Origin: Parus major
Taxonomy: Eukaryota > Chordata > Aves > Passeriformes > Paridae
Reading direction: 5' to 3'
DNA: 64,000 bases
Assembly: GCF_001522545.3 (NCBI RefSeq)
Contig: NC_031768.1
Coordinates: 92,862,230 to 92,926,229 of the forward strand
Shown: piece after piece, positions 9,338 to 23,587 of the stretch
Layout: each line of letters begins with the position of its first letter
Numbering within the stretch: the first letter of the stretch is position 1
Notes under the pieces: generated by a model
The model's database searches: none
Seen by the model: only the letters and a program-made list of their open reading frames with translations
What the model was told of the DNA's origin: nothing
Position numbers and translations under genes: made by a program

Positions 9338-12300
9338 TTCATTCTGTCATACTCCCCTCATAAATCAGCTCCCACTGCAGCACCTGAAGTCATTTTCATA
9401 AGACTAAATAAAGTATGCATGGTTTTGTCATGAGTCTAGGGAGATCAAATGGTCTCAGAAGGTTTGGTGTTCCCTGCAGGCAGCTCGGCCAGGGTTGCTG
9501 GGTGTGAGGACCATGTACAGCATGGCTCAGCACCAGCAGGGCTTGTGGAAGGGGGATGTTAAGCCACCAGAGAAATTGTAGTTGTGTCTGCTTGTTGCAG
9601 TATGAACCCAGTTGGAGAACCATGAATAACCATGTTTCCATTTCATCTCAGCTGAAGACAGAGCCAGTTTACCTGCCCAAGAGGTTTCAATTTATGCTAG
9701 CTTTTTGGTAGTGAAACTTTCCCATAAGACTGAACTTCTAAGCAGCATATTTTGGTGGCCCTTTCTACAGTGTCTCTTGTGTGAGCTGGAACAAGAATGA
9801 AATTCCCTCTCACCCAAGTGACTTGTGCAGCTCCTTGCCTGTGTCTCATGATGAGGGAGACAAAGCCAGTATGTCCCTGGCAGCTCTTACAGTGGCTGTT
9901 TGAGGTATGAGCCAAATATTGGTCCCAGCACTGTACTATGACTCTAAACACACAACACTAGGCAGCACCAAAACTGCTGGGCACAGCTGTGCCACGGTGA
10001 GTACACCATGTCCCTCACTGCCACTGCCACTCAGCATGTCCTTGTCCTTTCCCACACAGAGACAGTGCTGTCCCTGGCACAGGAGCAAGAGGAGGGACTG
10101 GAATCAGATTGCTTTGTGTGCTTTCAGAGGTATAATGTCTACAGGGTCATACTGCATTCCAAAAACGTGAGAAACAGAGGAGGTAGAGCTGCATTAGATG
10201 TACCTACACATGAAGAAGATGGAGCAAATAGCAGTCCTGATAGAGCAAAGTCACCTTTTGCTGCTGTTCCTTGGAGATGTGTTTCTTGTAGGGTACCTCA
10301 CATTTTCTAATCTGGCACCGAATTCTTCTTCCTAGACTGCATCTAAAGATTTTTACCAACTAAAAGCCAGACCTAGATGCCTGCCTCCTGCTCAGAGGGC
10401 AACAGCCTTCCAATAGGTGTGTGGCTGCTTGGCTCCCTGTATAGGAAGTACAACATCGGTGTAAAACACAGGACAGCTCGGCCAGTGTAGTTCTTGATAC
10501 CACCATTATAATCACTGCAAAAATAAATATATCTTTAGCCAAGAGATATTTGTGTCAAATAATATATTTTTAAAATAATATATTTGGGGGAAATCAGAAG
10601 CTACCTTGCTTTCTGATAAACAAGTTTGGCTGGTGTCCTCCAGAGCTGTGATTTTCTAAGGACCCTGAATGAGATTAATTTCCTTATTGAAGCTCAGTGG
10701 GATTTGGGGGGTGGGGTGTGTGATTCTTCTCTTCCTTGAATATTCAAGCAAGTATTCCTCAGACATCTCTCTTCTGCTTGTCACTCTTTGCCCTGTTTGT
10801 TTGTTTTTTGCACTTCTCACAGCCCAGACAAGACAAACAGGCCAGTCTATTGTTGGTGTGCATCTCTTTCACTGCAAGATTTGTTTATGTCTTAGCACAG
10901 TGATGCAATATTTGGGTTGAACGCTTCAAGGGGAAATGTTTATAGAACTAAAAAAATATTTCCATTTGATTTGTTTATAGGAAGTTTTTTCTTGTGGTCT
11001 TGAGTTTTGAAAAGGCCTTTGCATGTTTTCTTTTCCGCCTCCCCCACTCCCCCTCTGTGGATTTGAAGTTTGGTGCCAAATTCAGTCATGATAATGCCAT
11101 GACTGACTCTTTAGGTATTTCTATCATGCTCAGCACTATACCACTGGAGTATCTTCATCCTGGCCTCCTAGATCTTCTCAACAGCATTATCCTTCTTACA
11201 TGCTGAGGTCTCCAAAGCTTCTTGGCAGGGCTGAGGGTTTTCCAGCCCCACGGTCCAACAGCTCCTCTTTGTTCCTGAATTATCTCTGACCTGGGCTGGC
11301 CCTCAGGCAGGGCAGGCTACACTAACAGAGGAGAGTTGGAAGAGTTAAATGGGAACATTGCTTAGAAGGAAAAACAAAAGAGTAATAGGAAAGGCATCTT
11401 TGTGTGACCGAGGCTTAACCGAAACCAGGCCTTCTCCCTCTGCCTCAGCCAGGAAAACAAGGGAGTACGTGCAGGCAGCCACCGGCAGAGCGTGCACGGG
11501 TGTCCTCCTCTGCCTCCAAGGATGAAGGCCAGGCACAGCCACCCACAGCCTGAGGGAGGGCAGACACTTGCTCATGTGGCACCCCCAGGGCACAGCACGG
11601 GTGCTCTTCCCGACACCCTGGCAGTCACATCCTTTATCCTGCATCCGCTCCCTCCTTTCTGCCCCTCTCCCATCTAGGTGGTGTGTGACACCCAGAGGAG
11701 GCTCCCACATGCTGTTGTGCACTATCCTCCAGGCATGGTGCGTCTGCTCTTTGTGAAACACTGAGTACCACTGCCTCCTTGTCACACTGGGTCAGTGAAC
11801 AAGGATGCTGAAAGGATGGATGTCACTGTTTCTACCTTCCCTAACTTTGGAAACAGCTTGCAAGCAAGAGGCATAGGTGGAGCTGGAGGAGGCACAAGTT
11901 TTCTCTCGTGCCTTGCAGTTTTGCCTCTTTGTATAGTGAGGGAACACTCATAGGATCCTTCCAGCCACTGTCCTTCTAATCTAACCCAGCATCATCCATT
12001 GCCAGTCTCCATTCTCTTGACAGGATAAACCATCACCACCTTTACCTTGTACCTGCTGGGGTAACCAGCAGAGAACAGAATATAACAACATGTGCCCAAC
12101 ACTTTGAACCAACAAATTTCATCAGCCCTCAACAAGGCACTCCCACACCTATGTCACCAGTTTCAGGGCTGGAAATCTTCAGAATATGGCTGGCCCTGGA
12201 GCCCAGGTAGAGCTCACTTTCCATGAGCTCATTAACCAGCAGAGCCTCATAGACCACTGTCTGGCAACAGCTGGTGTGGGAAAAATTACTGTTAGAGATG

Positions 12301-15300
12301 TTTCCAGATACTTCCAGCTGCTGCCTGCACAGAAATAACATGAGATCACTGGCTCAGAGGAATCCTTGGCTTCCCCAGCCCCTGGCCAGCAGCAGGTGGC
12401 CCCTGGAAGTGGAATGGCCTGTGCATGCTGTGGCACGGGGGACCTGGCATGTGGGCATGGCAGTCATACACAGATGAATAAATAAAAGCCTACCCCCTTG
12501 CTTTGCTGGCTGCTGGGCTCTCCTGCGAGAGCTGTCTGGGATCGGTATTTGGTTTTTCCTCGGGATGTTCCCAGTTCAACTCACACTGAGACATGGCACA
12601 GAGCCACGCCAGCCACCTGCTGCCAGCAGCACCCCCATCTCCCTCAGGGTTCTGTGTGCCAGCAGACTGCTCGGCCACCACAGAGGGACCCAGGACAGAC
12701 CCCAGGTCCCCCACTCCCACACTGCCTTCTCCCCAAAGCTGAGATCCATCAGCAAGGAAAAGCAAAGGTAATGAACAGGCTGGCTTCAGTTCTGTCACTC
12801 TGAGAGTCACTTTTTCTAATGGTCAGTAATATTGGAATTGTAATCCCTCCATGACAGAGACATATTCTGTGACAGCATCTTGTGCCTGTGAAAGAGCAGG
12901 ACTCTTCTGCGAGCACAATAGCCGCACTTTGGGTATGTTTGCTCTATCCTGTTGTTGTTTGGGACTGAGATTGCCCAAGAGGCACAGCCTCCTGTGCATC
13001 CATGCACCCAGACTGTAGCCTGAAGCAATCTGGCAAGAGAGCAGGGAATGGCTTGGGTCTCTGCTGAGAGCAATGCCAAGGTTTTCCTAAAAGTTGTCTA
13101 CAATGCTGAGTGAAAAAAACTAAGGCAAATATATTTTGTGCAGAATCCTGGTCTTGATGAGAACTATTTTATCTGGGGACTGTGTCTACCACTCAAACAG
13201 GCTGTGATAACTAATACCTGGTAGTCTATCTCAGCTCTTCACACATAATACAGGCACCATATCATCATGTTATCAGGGATTTTAATGCACTGGGAGCCAG
13301 ATGGAAGGCAAATTAGACCAAGTCCACTTACAGACACCATAACCACAAGCCTTTATTTATGGGGGAAAAACCAGGAGAGATATCACCCACAAGCTGTGGT
13401 TAAGTGCATATCTTCATGCCATCTTGGTACCTTCTTGGACATGATAACCACATCCTCCAGGAGGGAAGGTCTATGGGTGACACCAGCTTGGTACAGTAAC
13501 TGTGTCCCCCACAGATGCTTATTGCACGTGTGTTGCTGTCAGAGGCCTGATGTCTGTTCCTAGGAGTGGTAGAAATAGCTTATTTATTCTGTTTGGCATC
13601 TATATCCATTCCCTCTTCTCCTCCCAACCCATAACCCCTCCCCCAAACACCAAGCTAATGCCTTCCAGATGAGGTGCTAGAAGCTGCTAATTGCACCCGG
13701 ATCCGTCCTGATTTGTGCTTCAGTCAGCAAGGCACCTCGCTAATGGATCTGAGACTTGGCAGTGGGCCTGGGACCAGTGTCAAAGGAAATGGATGAGAGG
13801 GAAGGAGAGAGCAGAGGGTTAGAGGGAGAGCAGCGAGACCCAGAAAGGAAAACGATCCCTCCTCCTCACAGCAAGGGACCGAACACTGATAAGGGCTTGT
13901 GGTTGTCCCCCGAGGTTGGTGGTCGAGTGTGGGATGGCAGGCGGCAGAGGAATGTTGCCTTCTCCTGTCAGAGAGCCCATGCCTGTGCTGGGGTACTGCT
14001 CCCTGCTCCTTAACCTTGCACTGGGGCAGCAAGGCACACTTGGGCTTTATCACTTCACAGACTGGTCAGGGCTTAAGCTCTTCTGATGGGAAGCTGGGAC
14101 CCCAGAGCTGGGAGCCAGCTGGGGGCTGATGCTGAGCCGTGGCTCCCTGTTGATCCAGAGCATCTGTCTCACATTCCTGGTGGGTTCCAGGAGAAGAGGA
14201 GACAGCTGGGATGTGGATCAGAGGTGGAGAGGAGAGAAAACAAGAGGGAAGGGGGTTGGGGAGGTGATAACAGGCAGGATAAGAAGTGACCTGGAGAGGA
14301 AATAGAATAGTGGGTACCACAAATGGAAAAAGCAAGGGGCAGAAGTGGAAAGGCAAGAAGGAGAAGTGAAGGCTGAAGAATAAGGAGATGGTGTATAACA
14401 TGTTGTTCTTGCTCCTGTACAGCATACAACAGCCACACTGTGGCCTGGAGAGGCTGTACTAGCAGTCAGACAGGGCTGCAGCCTCTCTGAGAGCCCCAAA
14501 GGGAACTGTGCATGCTCTCCTGCATGGCAGCCCTGGGACCTCGCTGCAGACCCTCAGGGATGGAAAAATTCCTATCAACACGTAAATGTCTAGGGACTAT
14601 TCGTCAATGTCTCACCAGGCTTAACTGCCTGAGGACAGGTCTGTTTCTGGACATGTGGATAACATTAACACAAAGAGACTTTGCTTCAGCATCTCAGCCT
14701 GGGCCTGAGAACAAGGTTGTTGCTAAGTTCTTGGGAGTTAGCTTAAGGGTGGCATGGAGAAACCTCCTTTCTGTGTGCTGGAGAGCCCCAGGAGAGCTGG
14801 GAGTGGTTCCTCTCTGTTTTGAGATACCTCTTCAGGATTAAATCCAGTGTCTTCCCCAAATGGAGTTTATTACATTTTACTGGTGGAGAAAAGTGAAGTA
14901 ACATTGCCTTGGGTTCCACAAAGAATCCAGGTCCCACCTGGGAGAGGACTTGTGGTTGTCAGTCAGGGGCTATTTGCTCTGCTAGACCATGAAGGTCTAG
15001 CATAAAGAACCAGCAGAGCCACGAAATTGTCCGAGAGGGAAGGAAGGTTCAAGGGCAGAAGTGCTCCAGATAACTGGGAACAGAGAAGATGTTAAAACCC
15101 ACACCAGTGATCTGGATAGATGGGCACTTGGTCTCAAATCCTCTTCATTGAAAAAAACCCAAAACCGGGGAACACTGGGGTGGAAGGAAGCCCACAGCTG
15201 TCAGGAAGGCCCTGGAGGTGTGTTGCAGCATCAAGTAATCAGCATGATAATCCTGGGAAAGATGCTCCAGGTGGAAAGGTGCCAAGCTGAAAGTGGAAAC

Positions 15301-15314
15301 AGGACAACCAGAAG

Positions 15315-15345
15315 CAACCAACTGCAATGGGAACCCAGTTGGTTG
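15315..15345 (+). repeat. 10-bp inverted repeat
   Basis: Arms CAACCAACTG and CAGTTGGTTG are perfect reverse complements separated by 11 bases. A small stem-loop can form. No function is evident. Confidence 0.75.
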
Positions 15346-18255
15346 GAACTGGTAAGACACTGTGCTAAAATGCCTTTGGCTCCGAGTCCCATTTTCATCA
15401 ACTTTGCAATTCTTGGCAAAGATGGGAGGGAGTTTCCACTAGACTGTGATTCATTTAGTGAAATTTGATCGTGGCCAGCAGGGGAGGGAAGTAGACAGAC
15501 AGACTGACAGAGAGACAGTGTACTTTGAGAAGAGGAGGCAAGACTGTCAGGCCTCTGCAGAAAGGGCAGAAAGAGACCTGTTCTGTCTGATAGGAATCTT
15601 GGTGGGCAATCTTATGGGGGAAGGGGTAAGGAAGTAGAAGAGCAAACTAATTACAGACATTGTGTGTGCTTGGATGAGCCTACAGACTGATTAGCTCATG
15701 TCTCCGAAGCACTTGGAGATGGAAACCAGTTAATTATCCTTATTAATTTTTCCCCTTTTGTGCTCCTAGTTATTTTTGGAGACCATTCTAAGCACAATGC
15801 ACCACCCAGGTGTTGGCTGCCCCAAAACCCATTGGAATTCCCTATTTGTCTTTGGCTTTCCTTACACAAAGGACAACACAGTCCCAATGAGAGTGATTCC
15901 TTCCTCCTGAAATAAGGACAAATAAAGAAAAGAAGGAAAAAACCAAAAAAACCCATATCCCATGCTCAAAAAAAAAATAACATATCCCATGCCCAAATCG
16001 CATCACACTTGCTTGTTTCTGTGCCTTTGGGGGGCCAAAGGCAAGGGGGATGCCTGTCTCTGAACTCATCAGTGCCTTGGGATATTGTCAAGTCAGTATC
16101 CAGGTACACAGAAAACAAAATTATACTTGCTCTGCATCTTGTTGCAGAACAATTAGGACTTAGATTTAGCTTCTTTCCAATTCTCTTGTTGTGGGTATCT
16201 ACCAAAGGACACCAAGGAAAACCCTTGTGAATATCCTGAGGCCATTTCTGAAAACAAAAGCATTTCAGGCTTTGGGAGTGCAGTAGGAGAAGTTATTTCT
16301 TGATGGAAACCACAAAAAAACCTGGTCTTTAATTTAATCTGCCCCTTCCCTCATTCCTAGATAGAGGACATGGCCACTGGATGACATGTGAGCTGTTACC
16401 TTCTAACATCTATGACCTTTTGGTTGCTTGGAGAACTGAGGAAGAAGCCTCAAAATACTTAGATGTGAATGAGGACGCTTTGGGATTAAGGATTTGGGGG
16501 CAGACCATGCTTTTGCACCTGTGGTCGGTGTGTAGGCAAAGTGCCGGCAGCACCCAGCAGCCTGTGCCCCAGGAGATGGGCCACAGTCTGATGTACCGCT
16601 GGATCCATGTGGGAATGGGCATGCCCCACAGCCGACAGTGTTCCTCACTGGCTCTGTGTGCCCAAATCCTGCCTCAGCCCTTGGCTGCTTGCTTCAGGGT
16701 GAGGGGGTCATGCAGCAGTGTTCTGGACTTCAGGTGCTGCCCTCTCAGGGCTTCCTGGGCAGCTCTGCAAGAAGCCCCCCAAGAGAAATCTTGGAAGAGT
16801 CTGGCTTTGGAGAAATGCCACGGCCCTTTTCTTCCCCTCCTTCCAATTTCTTGCTGCCTGGGGTCCAGGCACACCCTGGACAGCCAGGTGGGAAGCCACA
16901 GTCCAAGAAGTGGAGAATTAACAAGTTTTCACTGCTATGCCAAAGCATTAAATGCTGGGAAACCAGACCATGCGCACCATGTTAAAATAAAGGGAGAGCT
17001 GAAGACTTCCAGACCATGACAGGTTTGATCTAGCTTGTTTATTTTTTGGCAGGAGGGACTGAATGAGGCCACGGCAGGGATCGAGCATGTGTTGAATGTG
17101 CCAGAGAGAACACATCTCCTCCAAGTCAGCTGCGTTCTGTCTGCTTGCACACGTGGCCCACCAGACCCATTATGGTGCTGTGCTTTGCCTGGTGGGCTGA
17201 ATGCAGGAACCAGGTTCATTGCAATGTGATTTATGAATCCTCTCTGAGGTCCCATCTTTTTCCTCCTCCTCCTCTTCCTTTTGGGGACTTGGGGATTTGG
17301 TTGGTTTGGGGGTTGGTTTTTTTTAAAAATAAAGAGCACTTGAAGTTCATTTAAGGCAGAACCCCTTGATTTACAGTGCTTTGGTTTCAGAAGCAAAAGA
17401 CTTTAGTGGGGGGAAGAAGCCATTTAAGTTTTTGAGTATTTTTTTGCCCTGTTACACCTCAGCCTCTCTGTAAGGACACCAAGCATGCTGTGGTACAACA
17501 CCAGCACTTGCCTGGTGCTGAGAATGACCCACATCAGTTTGGGCCACAGGTGCTCTGTCAGAGTTTGCTCAAGCAAGGAGTTGATCCATCAAGAGAGAAA
17601 TCACTCTGCTGTGCTGCTTCTATATGAGATGTGTCTGCTGAGATCTTGGAACCCAGCAAGTTTTCACCTAAACCCAGGATTTTCACCAAGATACAAGAAG
17701 TGGGGTTTCAGATCTGCAGAACAGAGCTGAATGAAACTGAAGGACAGCTGTCAGTAAGGGAAAATTAGGAGCATGGCTGAATTCCCATTCTTTAAGGAGC
17801 CAAAACTGATTTTTTGTTTTTTTTTTTCCCCTGAAGTCCAGGTTTAGCTTAACTGAAAACTAGATGTATTTGTTTCTTTTTATTGCAGCACATCCTAGCC
17901 TAAATATCTGTCATCTGCACTTTGCACACTTTTTGTAAGTGACAAATTAAGTGGTCAGATACGCACTAAATTATGAAAAAAGCACACCCACACTCAGGTA
18001 ATTTATTTGGGTCTCTCAATACCATTTTAACAGAAATTCTGAATGTCCAGGAAAGCACCACTGATAAAACCTATGTGGATCTCTTGCACTGTAAGAAAAC
18101 CACCAGATAACAAAACCTTCTGCTAAACCCATCTAATGATACAGCTCAGGGTGCCTCGCTATGCTGGGAAATCAGAGACTCAATTTCAACAGCTAGTGCC
18201 ACCAAATGAGTCAAAACCTCCAGAGTAACTTTATTCCTACAGTTCTGTGATCAAG

Positions 18256-18285
18256 TCATGCATGCTTTACCAAGAGCATGCATGA
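18256..18285 (+). repeat. 11-bp inverted repeat with CATGCATG arms
   Basis: TCATGCATGCT (18256-18266) and AGCATGCATGA (18275-18285) are perfect complements around an 8-base loop. The CATGCATG core is itself palindromic, so two identical 8-bp palindromes lie 18 bp apart. It could be a cruciform or a paired protein-binding site. Confidence 0.8.
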
Positions 18286-18689
18286 GAGCTTCAGAGCAAG
18301 TGGGGGCTGCTGGCTCCTAAGTGGTGTCAAAATACTGCCATGAGGCACTACATTACTCAGCATTCAAGGGTGAAAACCAGAATCCATTGGGAAAAGCAAT
18401 TTGTGCCTATAAAAATCCCCACACTCAGACTTTTTTTTGGCTACTGGGGCACCAGCAAAAACTGGAGTGCTGCTCAGGACCTTATTCAGGGCACAGGTGA
18501 TGGAGAATGGTTTCCACTTCTCACCATTTGCCCTGGAAAGAGAAGCGTTGAGAGGGGATGTAGACAAAGGCTAGCAGCACGGTCAGGGGAAGAGAGTGCC
18601 TATCGGGAGGCAGGAGACTGTTGATTTATTTTGCCCAGTGAAATGCAGACTGAGAATGGATATGATTGTTCTTGGTAAACACATCAGAA

Positions 18690-18995
18690 GGATAAGCACC
18701 AGGGAGGGAGCAGAGCTATTTAAACCTTGGAACAATGTTGGCGCGAGAACAAGTGGGCATGCTCCAGCCAGGAATAAATTGAGACTGGAAATAAGAAGAA
18801 TGGTTTAAGCCTCAGAGCTGTCAAGTTCTGGAAGAGTCTTCTAATTGGGGTAGTGGGAGAATCTTAAAACTTATTAGGATTGTTTGGATCTCCACATTTG
18901 TGCGGAAGATTGCACGATGTGATTGCTGACAATAGCAAGGGCCAAGACATGGTAAAATAGGAGATTCCTTCCAGCGCTACATCCCTACTGCGAAG
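18690..18995 (+). mobile_element. old CR1 LINE 3'-end fragment
   Basis: Reads in order like the end of an old sauropsid CR1: GATAAGCACCAGGGAGGG, then a segment matching the 'elements of the form acaatgttggc.c.agaacaa', then 'ggaaataagaagaatggttt', then 'caagttctggaagagtctt' and a terminal TTCCTTCCAGC. The match is by recall of the family pattern, with many substitutions and no open frame left, which indicates an old insertion. It is a dead fragment with no function expected. Confidence 0.85.
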
Positions 18996-21900
18996 CACTT
19001 GGGATTGATTTGTTTCTCATGTGTCTGTGTTAAGGCAGGAGAGCTGCAGGATCCTTTTCCATCCAGCCCTGCGGGGAGATTGTTGGCAAGCCAGTTGCAA
19101 GCAAGGAGATGAGGATACGTTCTCAGATGGCTGAAGATGATATGATGGTTGCTACTAATGAGCTGTGAGGAGAAACGTGTCTCTTGTCCCAGGAGGAAGG
19201 TTGCAGGCATCGCAGCAGGGCAGAAACAAACAGCAGAGGGAAAGAGCTGAAATTCCAGAGGAGAAAACCAAGTGCAGGCATTTTCTCATTAGAGAGCAGG
19301 AGGCTTCATGTGCTCTTTGTCTTTTCAAAGGCAACAGAAGTTGAACAATAACCAGGGAAAATTTACAAAACCCATTCTGTCATTTGGAGCTGAGGCAGCT
19401 CTGCCACAAGCTGTAAGATCAGCTGTGCCATTTAGGCCATGAGTCAGTCTCAGAAAAACCATGGGTTTATGCAGTCATATACATTTTTCTCTTCTTAAGG
19501 AGCCCTTCTTTGTCTGCTAACCACCCAAATGCGTGGTCCTCCTTGTTAGAGCCCACTGCTCCTTTCAGCTTCTCCCAGTAGAAACTGGAAGTTTCCACAG
19601 TGCTTGAAGCTTGTGGCAAACTTTGGCAATCTCACATGGTCCACCCCACACAGGATCTGAAGTATGGTGCAAGGTGGCTCCTGACCTGTGGGAGGTCCCA
19701 CAATGCAGAAGCTCCACAGCAAGAAGTGACAGCTCTGGAAGCTCCAGGCAAGGAGGAATCACCTAGGAAGTGAAGCCTCAGGCTTGAAATCACTTGTCTG
19801 TGCTCAGTGTGAACGAGAAAATTTGCTGGCCAAAGGAAATCACTGTGCAAGGCAGAGGGATAAGACTGGGGTGCCCTGGGCAAAGACTGAGAGATATGTC
19901 TTCTCTTGCACCTGGGATGCTTCACCTCTCAGCCCTGTTGTGTTTCCCCAGGAGGGTGTCTCCAAGCTCTCAGTGGGCTTACATATGCTAAACCCAACAG
20001 TCTTACACGTGGCAGCTCAGGAGAGAGGGTGCTGACAAACTGTCCAGCAAAGTAATTCCTCTTATCCTCCAAGACCAGTGGCACCTGGGCAAAATGGGAA
20101 TGTCACAGGTCTCAGTTCTGCTCCTATGAAATCTCTCAGCCTCCCACTGCAGATAATCCAACCCCGTTTGAATCTTGGCCTCCCTTAGTTGCAGCCAAGC
20201 AGATGGAAGGGCTCGTGGTTGGGAAACAGAACCTTTCTCATCCTTGGGGATCCCACCAGAGACAGTGGGGGAATGAAAATCTGAGCAATATTTCAGTGGG
20301 TGTGTAAAAAAGAATAAATATTAGAGCAGCTGGTTAATGCATACCCTTCCACATGAGCGTGATGAGATTGAGTTCTAAATTCCCTTTCTTTCGTTCACTG
20401 CACGCACACACGCAAATTCCCTCCCTTCTCCTTAGGAAACTGAAAGAAAGGAAAAGCAATAATAAAATATTTCAGATGAGAGAGAAAGAATTCTCCATGA
20501 TTGAGAACATTTAATGGGAACCAGCTGCCTGAACAAGACCAAAGGCTGATCCTGCTGGGGGGTTGTTGACAGTGTCACTTTCCATAGGTACCTGCTGAGG
20601 AAAAGGGAGGGATGCTCAGGAGACAGCACAGAGGAGGAGGAAGGTGAAGGAATGCTCTGCATAGTGTTTTACCTCCATGCAGCCCTGTCTCCCCCTTTCC
20701 TTTTTTTCAAGAGACTATCCAAACTCTTGGAGAAGAGCTATGGCAGGACAAAACAAGAAAGCATGAGTGAGTGTGGTGCAAGCATGCAGGTGGCTGTATC
20801 TGAGCGAAGGAGGGTGGGAGGAAGAAAGGAAAGAGGAGCCCAAAAGTTCAGTGCATGAAACAAAAGCCAAGGCTGTCTCTCTGCTCCCCTTCCTGTTCTT
20901 CCTTGCAACCAGACAGCTGCAATTAAGATGTAACTGATACACTGAGAGCTGGTCCCTCGTGCTGGTGCTCCCTCACCTCCTCCACGCCTGTCTGCCCATG
21001 GTGGCAACAATGCCAGGCATGAACCCAGCTGTGCAGAGCTACTGTGTGACTACCAAACCCAGCCAGAGCAGCCAAACCTTGCCAGAGCAATCTGCAGGAC
21101 AAGGAATTTTAGTGGTGTGAAATGTGGGCTGCTTCCAAGTTCCCCTTTCTCCTGTGGGGAATAACTGTCTGCATGGACCTGCCCATGCTGCCACCTATGT
21201 GTTCATGAGGTGGTGGGACCTGACTCATGTCCTGCTCTGTCTGTGGCCCCAACCCCTCTGGAAAGAGCCCTTACTCCTGCAGAACCTGTTGCACCACTTG
21301 CAACTGGCCCAGCACCCTGATCTTGACCCAAGCCCATCATTCAGGGTCCCACTTTTGGAAAGATGCATTTAGTCCTATCCCTGTACCCGGGGATATTCAC
21401 TGCCTGTAAAAAAACTACATAGATCAGCATCAGGAAAGTTTGTCAGCTTGTCCCCTGAACAGTGACACTTGTGTAGATAAGGGCTTCAAGAGTACAGAAA
21501 GTTGGAGCAAACATTTACACATTGAAAAACATAATATTAATTGGGTGATGTACTCTGATGGAAATATTGGTATGGAAACATAGTGCTTCATTGGGCCACC
21601 TACTAATTCTTGATATGAAAATCACCTTTCATCTAGAAGAGTTAGGTCCTGTTGGCAATGTTGGCTCAGCTTTTCCAGGTCTCTGTACTCTGTTTTCCAT
21701 TATTTCTGTTCAGAGCCTTTGATGGAATTGTACCTCTCAAGAGTTTCCTCAAAAGCCATGACCACAATGCCCCCCTCCTCCAAATCAGGAGTAAAGACCA
21801 TCATGACGCATCATGTGCTCCACTCTACATACTTTAATCAAGTGGGTTTGTGCCAACTTTGGAGCTCCAAGGATTTTGTATTTTCCCACCACAGGAGAAA

Positions 21901-23074
21901 GTTCCACCCAGTTCCGGATATTTTACTGGTTCAAACAGACAAGGACAGTTGGGGAAATGCCAGGGGAGTCAGTGCATGTACCCTATGTTCTGCTCTCTGA
22001 ACACCTGAGATGCTAGGGTTTAACGAGACAGCGCCCACAGACCCTGCTCCTCTCCAGGAGGCCTCTGGCACCTGCATGGTGTTTGTTTTGTCAGGCTGAT
22101 GCAAACCCCATCTTGGCTGACACTTTGACACAGACTGTTGGATCTCAGCACAGCCGTAGCTGCAGCTGCAGGCTGGTGACAGCACTACCTGTTGCAGAGA
22201 TCTGAGGAGGAGACATCGTAACAGTCTAGTGCTGAGAAGAGGGAATGTGCTAGCAAGCTGTGGCATGGATCTGATTTTCCATTCAATAATCCCATGGTAA
22301 CTCAAGAAGATGGTAAATTGCAACTGCAACAGCTCACTAGCAGCCTAACATTTCCTCATGGTGCTCCTGAGGTGTGGAAAGATCTCTGCAGAGTGAGGCC
22401 CGTGAAGGGGGGGAAGCGTGCAGAAAAGGTTTTGGAGACTTGCCCTGCAGCCTCCTTCACCATTACCCTTCCTCTCAGCAGTGTGCAGCCCCCTTCTTTT
22501 CGGTTCAGCACACTCGTGCGTGTGGGGGCCCACAGCCACAGAGGCAGGAGCCGCTCCTTCTTCACCTATAAATTTATCTGCCGCTTTTCTTTCCAAAGGA
22601 AGCTGCAATTAAACCCCAGGCTCCAGTGCAAGGAAGGTTTCCAGGCTTGGCTGTCCCTCCCCATGGGCAATGCAGCCTGAGTGCCAGGCTCTTGCCACAG
22701 ATCCCCTGCTGCTCCCTAGGACTGAGTGGGACCACTGCCAGTTTACATTAGCAGCCAAGTGACCATCTGGTACAAAGGCAAAATATGATTATTATGTTTG
22801 GGTGCACGCAGTCTTTGATGTAGTGCCCAAAGGTAACAATAAAGTATTATTAAGTTTTTTCAATTATGTGGATCGTGACAATACTATGACAAGACTGTTG
22901 GAAACAAGCTTCAAAATGAGGTGTGGGAGGCCAGCAACACCCAGCCACATGTTGCTTCTTAATCCTAGCCCCACTGACATTCGTGAAACTTCAGCTGGTG
23001 TAAGGGATACGTGCCACAGCTGCTGAGGATGCGAGTTCCTGCCCCAGGGCAGCCTCAGCGATGGGCTTTTAGCA
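18996..23074. other. unique non-coding sequence
   Basis: No supported gene. A CA/CG-rich patch occurs near 20400. Positions 21420-21640 and 22740-22920 are AT-rich, non-repetitive and carry SOX- and homeodomain-like words (for example AACAATAAAG at 22836), so they could be conserved non-coding elements. The short plus-strand frame at 22802-23026 overlaps the second patch but has no recognisable domain. Confidence 0.5.
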
Positions 23075-23190
23075 AAATTCAGGAGATGAGGACCCTGCCC
23101 TTAGCAAGCCCATGTTGCTGCCCCGCACATCGGCCTCAAGCAAGTCTTGCATCCTCCTCGCACCTCAGTTTCCCCCTCCCAGAGACAGAC
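23075..23190 (+). mobile_element. possible MIR-like SINE fragment
   Basis: CCTCAAGCAAGTCTTGCAT followed by CACCTCAGTTTCCCC matches the order of the MIR core and 3' region (a TGGGCAAGTC-like block, then a CCTCAGTTTCCYC-like block). It is short and diverged. The alternative is chance similarity in a C/T-rich area. Confidence 0.45.
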
Positions 23191-23501
23191 ATGGATCAGT
23201 TCCTCTCACATGCTGCTGAGCATCCTCCCTCTCTCTGCTTCCTCCCTAACCTCCCTCCCTTTTTAATCAGGATTTGTATGTGGGTTTCCAGGCTTCCTGG
23301 CTGTCCTGTCTCCTCTTTCTCCTGCACTGCTTTGATGTTAATTGTCTCCAGGGCTGGAGCGCTCCTTGGCTGATTAAGTCCAAGAGTCCTCCCTGGTTTT
23401 GTTGACCCATGAATGGGGGCCTCTTCAGTGCTCAGTGGAGTGCGGGCTCATTGCCCCTCCTCCTTCCCCCCATTCGGTTTGATGGATTAATCGTGCTGTG
23501 T

Positions 23502-23587
23502 AAAGGAAAGTGGGGTGGGAGGGGAAACTGAAGCAGCGGGAAAGGGGGGGAAGGAGGACGGGAGAAAGGGAGCAAGAAAGAGAAGGA
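23502..23587 (+). repeat. purine-rich, G-run-containing tract
   Basis: About 85 bp almost entirely A/G on the plus strand, with GGGG-T-GGG-A-GGGG and later runs of seven and three G. It is prone to G-quadruplex or triplex structure (inference from sequence rules; one loop exceeds the usual seven bases). Confidence 0.7.

Larger units (their letters stand above)
9338..18689. other. unique non-coding sequence
   Basis: About 9.3 kb without a supported gene. Noted items are an AT-rich direct repeat at 10557-10586, a 10-bp inverted repeat at 15315-15345, A-rich and T-rich homopolymer patches near 15965 and 17812, and an 11-bp inverted repeat at 18256-18285. The longest frame (16381-17019, 212 codons, plus) is crossed by several frames on the other strand and has no domain, so it is rejected as a gene. 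Confidence 0.55.

Noticed and set aside
16381..17019. 212-codon plus-strand frame
   Set aside because: Overlapped by several frames on the other strand, no recognisable motif, ordinary base composition.
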